Positions 6,201 through 6,331 of a stretch of DNA of 6,331 nucleotides are shown in pieces (positions within the stretch are counted from its first letter, which is position 1; each line of letters begins with the position of its first letter). Below the pieces are notes generated by a model. It was not told where the DNA came from, searched no databases, and was given only the letters and a program-made list of their open reading frames with translations. Location of the stretch: the NCBI GenBank assembly GCA_001787465.1, contig MFXJ01000013.1, positions 13,941 through 20,271 of the forward strand, given 5' to 3'. Source of the DNA: Candidatus Peregrinibacteria bacterium RIFOXYB2_FULL_32_7. Its GTDB lineage: Bacteria > Patescibacteriota > Gracilibacteria > UBA1369 > GWF2-33-10. The position numbers were made by a program, and so were the translations under genes.

Positions 6201-6331
6201 ATCCTCTATTACAAGCTGAACTTGAGTAAAATTATCTTTGGTATTAGTTTCACTTTTTTTTAAGGCACCTTTTTTAGCAGTTACGATTATTTTCCCAAAA
6301 TCATTATTATCAGCTCGAAATAAATCTTTAT
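1..6331 (-). CDS. Giant modular surface protein with SLH, TSP3, Ig-like, FG-GAP and DUF11 domains (internal fragment, both ends missing)
   Basis: One frame on the minus strand is open across the entire window: 2,109 complete codons with no TAA, TAG or TGA, checked line by line. No in-frame ATG occurs before residue 423 (5061-5063), which lies inside an SLH domain, so the true start and any signal peptide lie beyond the right edge. The stop lies beyond the left edge. Domain order is Ig-like, unknown beta-rich, TSP3, three SLH, TSP3 array, four Ig-like, repeated beta-rich region, three FG-GAP/VCBS repeats, low-complexity linker, DUF11, TSP3 pair and a CGKGC tail. Known roles of these families point to a secreted, envelope-anchored, calcium-dependent structural or adhesive protein. 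The composition is acidic, rich in Asn, Ile, Lys, Asp and Glu, with only ten cysteines. No catalytic domain is recognisable. The exact partner and function are unknown. Confidence is very high for the reading frame and good for the surface-protein class. Confidence 0.96.
234..383 (-). other. TSP3-type calcium-binding repeats, block C (two units)
   Basis: Residues about 1983-2032 contain PPDNDKDGIPDDYQ and GDDDSDGIPNEWDNLPGRP, two DxDxDGIPDxx motifs about 30 residues apart. The GIPD/N-xW version is a common TSP3 variant in bacterial surface proteins. A Pro/Glu-rich stretch (LTPEPEPEN then IDLPIDLPP) precedes the block as an extended spacer. Confidence 0.88.
531..572 (-). other. Isolated FG-GAP/VCBS-like calcium-loop motif
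   Basis: Residues about 1920-1933 read TNLNDDEYLDMILS. This matches the calcium-loop frame of the FG-GAP repeats upstream (GDLNNDNFPDFVIG), with Asn in the first liganding position. It is followed by QEGNSSGQVMQMIS, which could be the second strand. It is separated from the three-repeat set by the linker and the DUF11 domain. It may be a degenerate fourth repeat or a chance match. Confidence 0.5.
609..890 (-). other. DUF11-type (conserved repeat) domain
   Basis: Residues about 1814-1907 contain the DUF11 signature: LEPFDIVKYTITLKNTGDQ followed by IIKDLKFKDIILDNVLTFVE, that is G/P-D-x-[VI]-x-Y-T-I-x-[LV]-x-N-T-G, then V-x-D. DUF11 domains are Ig-like modules of bacterial and archaeal surface proteins. 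A CLTC motif (735 and 726) lies in a loop after the second strand pair, and the domain ends with EPNFEMIFEYQTVVK. Only one copy is present. Confidence 0.82.
936..1298 (-). other. Linker region with Ser/Thr/Pro/Glu-rich low-complexity segment
   Basis: About residues 1678-1798 start with a polar stretch (QQSIGRGARSDQ, STEEEQNQK). A short strand-like part follows (INLGLKIDPELNLNSQVSVQ). The rest (936-1117) is dominated by Ser, Thr, Pro, Asp and Glu, for example SDSESSPVSDTSSSTSAPAN and MEIPEINIPTD. This composition is typical of a flexible, exposed spacer between extracellular domains and is a plausible glycosylation or proteolysis region. No folded domain is recognisable. Confidence 0.7.
1299..1409 (-). 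other. FG-GAP/VCBS repeat 3
   Basis: Residues about 1640-1677 contain VLTVKVGDLNNDNFPDFVIG followed by ANVKAFYNKGGGFN. This is the most typical repeat of the set (GDLNxDxFPDFVIG and YxxxGGGF). It is the last contiguous repeat. The chain then enters a Gln/Arg/Ser/Glu-rich linker. Confidence 0.9.
1443..1574 (-). other. FG-GAP/VCBS repeat 2
   Basis: Residues about 1585-1629 contain IGAIDKGDFDQNGFTDLIVV followed by IYIYRNDNGEFE. The calcium loop is DFDQNGFTD. A CKQGETAC loop (cysteine codons at 1500 and 1479) is inserted between the two strands and could be closed by a disulfide. The repeat continues directly from repeat 1. Confidence 0.88.
1599..1718 (-). other. FG-GAP/VCBS repeat 1
   Basis: About residues 1537-1577 contain IIAPFDYDGDFNEDILVAYE followed by NGSIHLVQNQGSG. 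This matches the FG-GAP/VCBS blade: a calcium loop DxDxDxxxD, a hydrophobic strand, then a strand ending in a Gly-rich turn. The loop is DYDGDFNED. Such repeats build beta-propellers of the integrin-alpha type and usually occur in sets of about seven. Confidence 0.85.
2034..2171 (-). repeat. Internal protein repeat, copy B (YFIF...SGVYL module)
   Basis: About 46 residues run from YFIFKPNRDVILLNEINN through SGVYLKLS to KAKFGQSS. They align with copy A at 2340-2492, with the first residues 107 codons apart. Copy B is about five residues shorter, around the middle turn. Confidence 0.5.
2340..2492 (-). repeat. Internal protein repeat, copy A (FVIF...TGIYL module)
   Basis: About 51 residues run from FVIFDKNTEMTLVETKD through TGIYLDID to RLRNSQS. 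They align with copy B at 2034-2171: an aromatic-[VF]-I-F start, an I/L-rich middle, [TS]-G-[IV]-Y-L, then a K/L-rich strand ending in QS. The similarity is at protein level only, so the duplication is old or the fold is repetitive. Confidence 0.5.
2826..3119 (-). other. Ig-like (Big_1-type) domain 4
   Basis: Residues about 1071-1168 open with PSDSYKIVLGSD. They include the best family turn in the set (ISVIAKVFDQYGNFVYTD) and end with VENGIAETKILSSGISGILH followed by VVVEGENLVPATL. This closing pattern is close to that of domain 1 (KGQAETVFESKTKAGILKV). It is the last recognisable member of the tandem Ig-like stalk. Confidence 0.75.
3120..3422 (-). other. Ig-like (Big_1-type) domain 3
   Basis: Residues about 970-1070 start with DDLKLNLITDKAELKAGSSD. 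They carry LEILDGNDQLITDINVLYQI at the D-x-x-x-x turn and end with IKNGLAHNSFQAGTQVDSLD plus a terminal strand leading to IKILPSDS. The order of elements matches the neighbouring domains, although the middle turn is less conserved. Confidence 0.65.
3432..3740 (-). other. Ig-like (Big_1-type) domain 2
   Basis: Residues about 864-966 begin with the common Big_1 entry GAPTRIEILPNS. They contain VLYDQYDNLTNDGLQTVTL, where DQYDN corresponds to the family's D-x-x-G-N turn, and finish with STFDGLVNFEINSTKYPGEI and a last strand. An acidic insert (TDESEEEDG) sits in one loop. The domain follows the previous one without a linker, as in an extended rod. Confidence 0.75.
3744..4043 (-). other. Ig-like (Big_1/invasin-type) domain 1 of the tandem set
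   Basis: Residues about 763-862 contain TPADGVSKLYVVATILQEDD near the start, typical of Big_1 domains (A-D-G-x-S...x-V-x-A-x-V). They continue with a middle strand IVEFTLSTEEFGEI and end with VSKGQAETVFESKTKAGILKVAAKIVEG. Big_1 domains form rod-like extracellular stalks in adhesins such as invasin and intimin. A short PGAPTRIEI joint leads directly into the next domain. Confidence 0.75.
4140..4523 (-). other. TSP3-type calcium-binding array, block B (five units)
   Basis: Residues 603-730 hold five DxDxDG-type units: DEDHDGLSD, DTDDDKYLDG, DSDFDGVND, DSDFDGVSD and DSDQDGITDLEE. Most are followed by an E-[IE]...G-[ST]DP turn. Unit 2 is irregular and is followed by a Pro-rich spacer (NPLIPDNLTPQVKTPV). 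Units 3 and 4 repeat exactly every 22 residues. The array links the SLH anchor to the Ig-like stalk and should be calcium-dependent. The DxDxDGxxD spacing fits TSP3 better than dockerin or EF-hand. Confidence 0.92.
4261..4346 (-). repeat. Near-identical 20-bp direct repeat within TSP3 units 3 and 4
   Basis: The plus-strand stretches 4261-4280 and 4327-4346 agree at 19 of 20 positions and lie 66 bp (22 codons) apart. They encode the V-D-S-D-F-D-G part of two successive TSP3 units. Most other units in the protein share the motif but not the DNA sequence, so this pair looks like a relatively recent in-frame duplication. Confidence 0.8.
4539..4745 (-). other. S-layer homology (SLH) domain 3, with insertion
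   Basis: Residues 529-597 start with KPWFYSYVITAKRYEIYP, corresponding to the usual W-[AY] helix and turn. They end with GNITRGEFAIMISKTLG, an intact TRAE-type motif with Gly in the third position. Between these halves lies an extra segment rich in Glu, Asp, Phe and Trp (residues about 547-575, with YDLQSFESWFD). It makes this copy longer than the other two. The opening FxD motif is not evident. Confidence 0.8.
4776..4943 (-). other. S-layer homology (SLH) domain 2
   Basis: Residues 463-518 begin with NPFPDQDITEDLQYCVEFA, pass through NDEIISGYQSGEFENYFLP and end with NNITRAEAIKIILEAADV. This is the closest to consensus of the three copies: FPD start, IISGY turn, FLP and an intact ITRAEA motif. 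It contains Cys477. Three tandem SLH domains are the usual set needed to form a trimeric-like anchoring unit on the cell wall, so the protein is probably held on the cell surface here. Confidence 0.9.
5010..5177 (-). other. S-layer homology (SLH) domain 1
   Basis: Residues 385-440 follow the SLH pattern. They open with FIDVDVFHEAF, continue as an amphipathic helix leading to RGVIKGY, then a variable loop with YMPDKS, and end with ITREELVKLALAL. The ITRE segment is the equivalent of the conserved TRAE motif that binds secondary cell-wall polymer in Firmicutes SLH proteins. The loop between GY and the ITRE motif is longer than usual (SSNGETAIA). A CVNC motif follows directly after the domain. 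The envelope ligand in this organism is not known. Confidence 0.85.
5196..5324 (-). other. TSP3-type calcium-binding repeats, block A (two units)
   Basis: Residues 336-378 contain DTDADGLKDLEE followed by GTD and then DTDLDNFDDWSE followed by GYDP. This is the bacterial thrombospondin type 3 pattern DxDxDGxxDxxE...GxDP. The Asp side chains are known to chelate calcium and stiffen the chain. The second unit has Asn in place of the usual Gly (DLDNFDD). The block lies immediately before the SLH domains and probably acts as a rigid connector. Confidence 0.85.
5325..6071 (-). other. Beta-rich region of unknown family between Ig-like domain and first TSP3 pair
   Basis: Residues 87-335 match no family I recognise. 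The first part holds a Ser/Arg/Gln-rich stretch (SSSLKSRQGRQEINNSN) that looks like a linker. It is followed by short alternating strands around residues 100-215 (KLTVFRK, GLLIKNEIGDVIAEL, RIEIRKR, LLSFIVINFENANLVAV). A second part, about residues 225-300, has Tyr/Trp-containing strands (YKLAL, FNWYVL, EILAEINF). It ends in a Lys/Phe-rich probable helix (SFKFLKSFIQIAKAVSIF) directly before the calcium-binding repeats. No cysteine, catalytic signature or clear transmembrane segment is visible. It may be one or two unrecognised beta-sandwich domains. Confidence 0.4.
6072..6329 (-). other. Ig-like (invasin/Big_1-type) domain, N-terminal part of window
   Basis: Residues 1-86 alternate hydrophobic and polar residues as beta strands do. 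They carry the Big_1-like ending in which a short loop (LINGQATFNI) is followed by a strand pair with a glycine turn (FNSGSVKIYPVVV). The same NGxAxF...G...I.V pattern ends the Ig-like domains at 3120-4043. The domain is probably cut at its N-terminal side by the window edge. In related surface proteins such domains act as stalk or spacer modules. The family assignment rests on pattern only. Confidence 0.5.

Overview
The whole window is the interior of one very large protein-coding gene on the minus strand. Reading the complement from the right edge to the left edge, one frame (plus-strand codons starting at multiples of 3) stays open for 2,109 complete codons. I translated every line in this frame and found no stop. 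The start codon lies beyond the right edge and the stop beyond the left edge. Residue numbers below count from the first complete codon, at 6327-6329. There is no intergenic space, and I see no RNA gene, mobile element, CRISPR array, promoter or terminator.

The product is a mosaic, secreted, cell-surface protein. From N- to C-terminus it contains: an Ig-like (invasin/Big_1-type) domain (about residues 1-86); a beta-rich region with no recognised family (87-335); a first calcium-binding TSP3-type pair (336-378); three S-layer homology (SLH) domains (385-597); a second, five-unit TSP3 array (603-730); four tandem Ig-like domains (762-1168); a long beta-rich region with internal repeats (1169-1536); three FG-GAP/VCBS beta-propeller-type repeats (1537-1677); a Ser/Thr/Pro/Glu-rich linker (1738-1798); a DUF11-type domain (1814-1907) followed by an isolated FG-GAP-like motif; a third TSP3 pair (1983-2032); and a C-terminal segment with a CGKGC motif that runs off the window.

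The likely job, inferred from domain content, is anchoring to the cell envelope through the SLH domains. Calcium-stiffened TSP3 segments and Ig-like modules would act as a stalk, and the propeller-type, DUF11 and C-terminal modules would be displayed outward or used for adhesion. No enzyme domain is recognisable.

The DNA is strongly A+T-rich, and the ORF uses ordinary GGN codons for glycine with no in-frame TGA. This argues against genetic code 25 (SR1/Gracilibacteria). A+T-rich DNA with giant SLH + TSP3 + Ig-like + FG-GAP surface proteins fits Patescibacteria/CPR lineages such as Peregrinibacteria, but other bacteria carry similar mosaics. The taxonomic guess is inference only.
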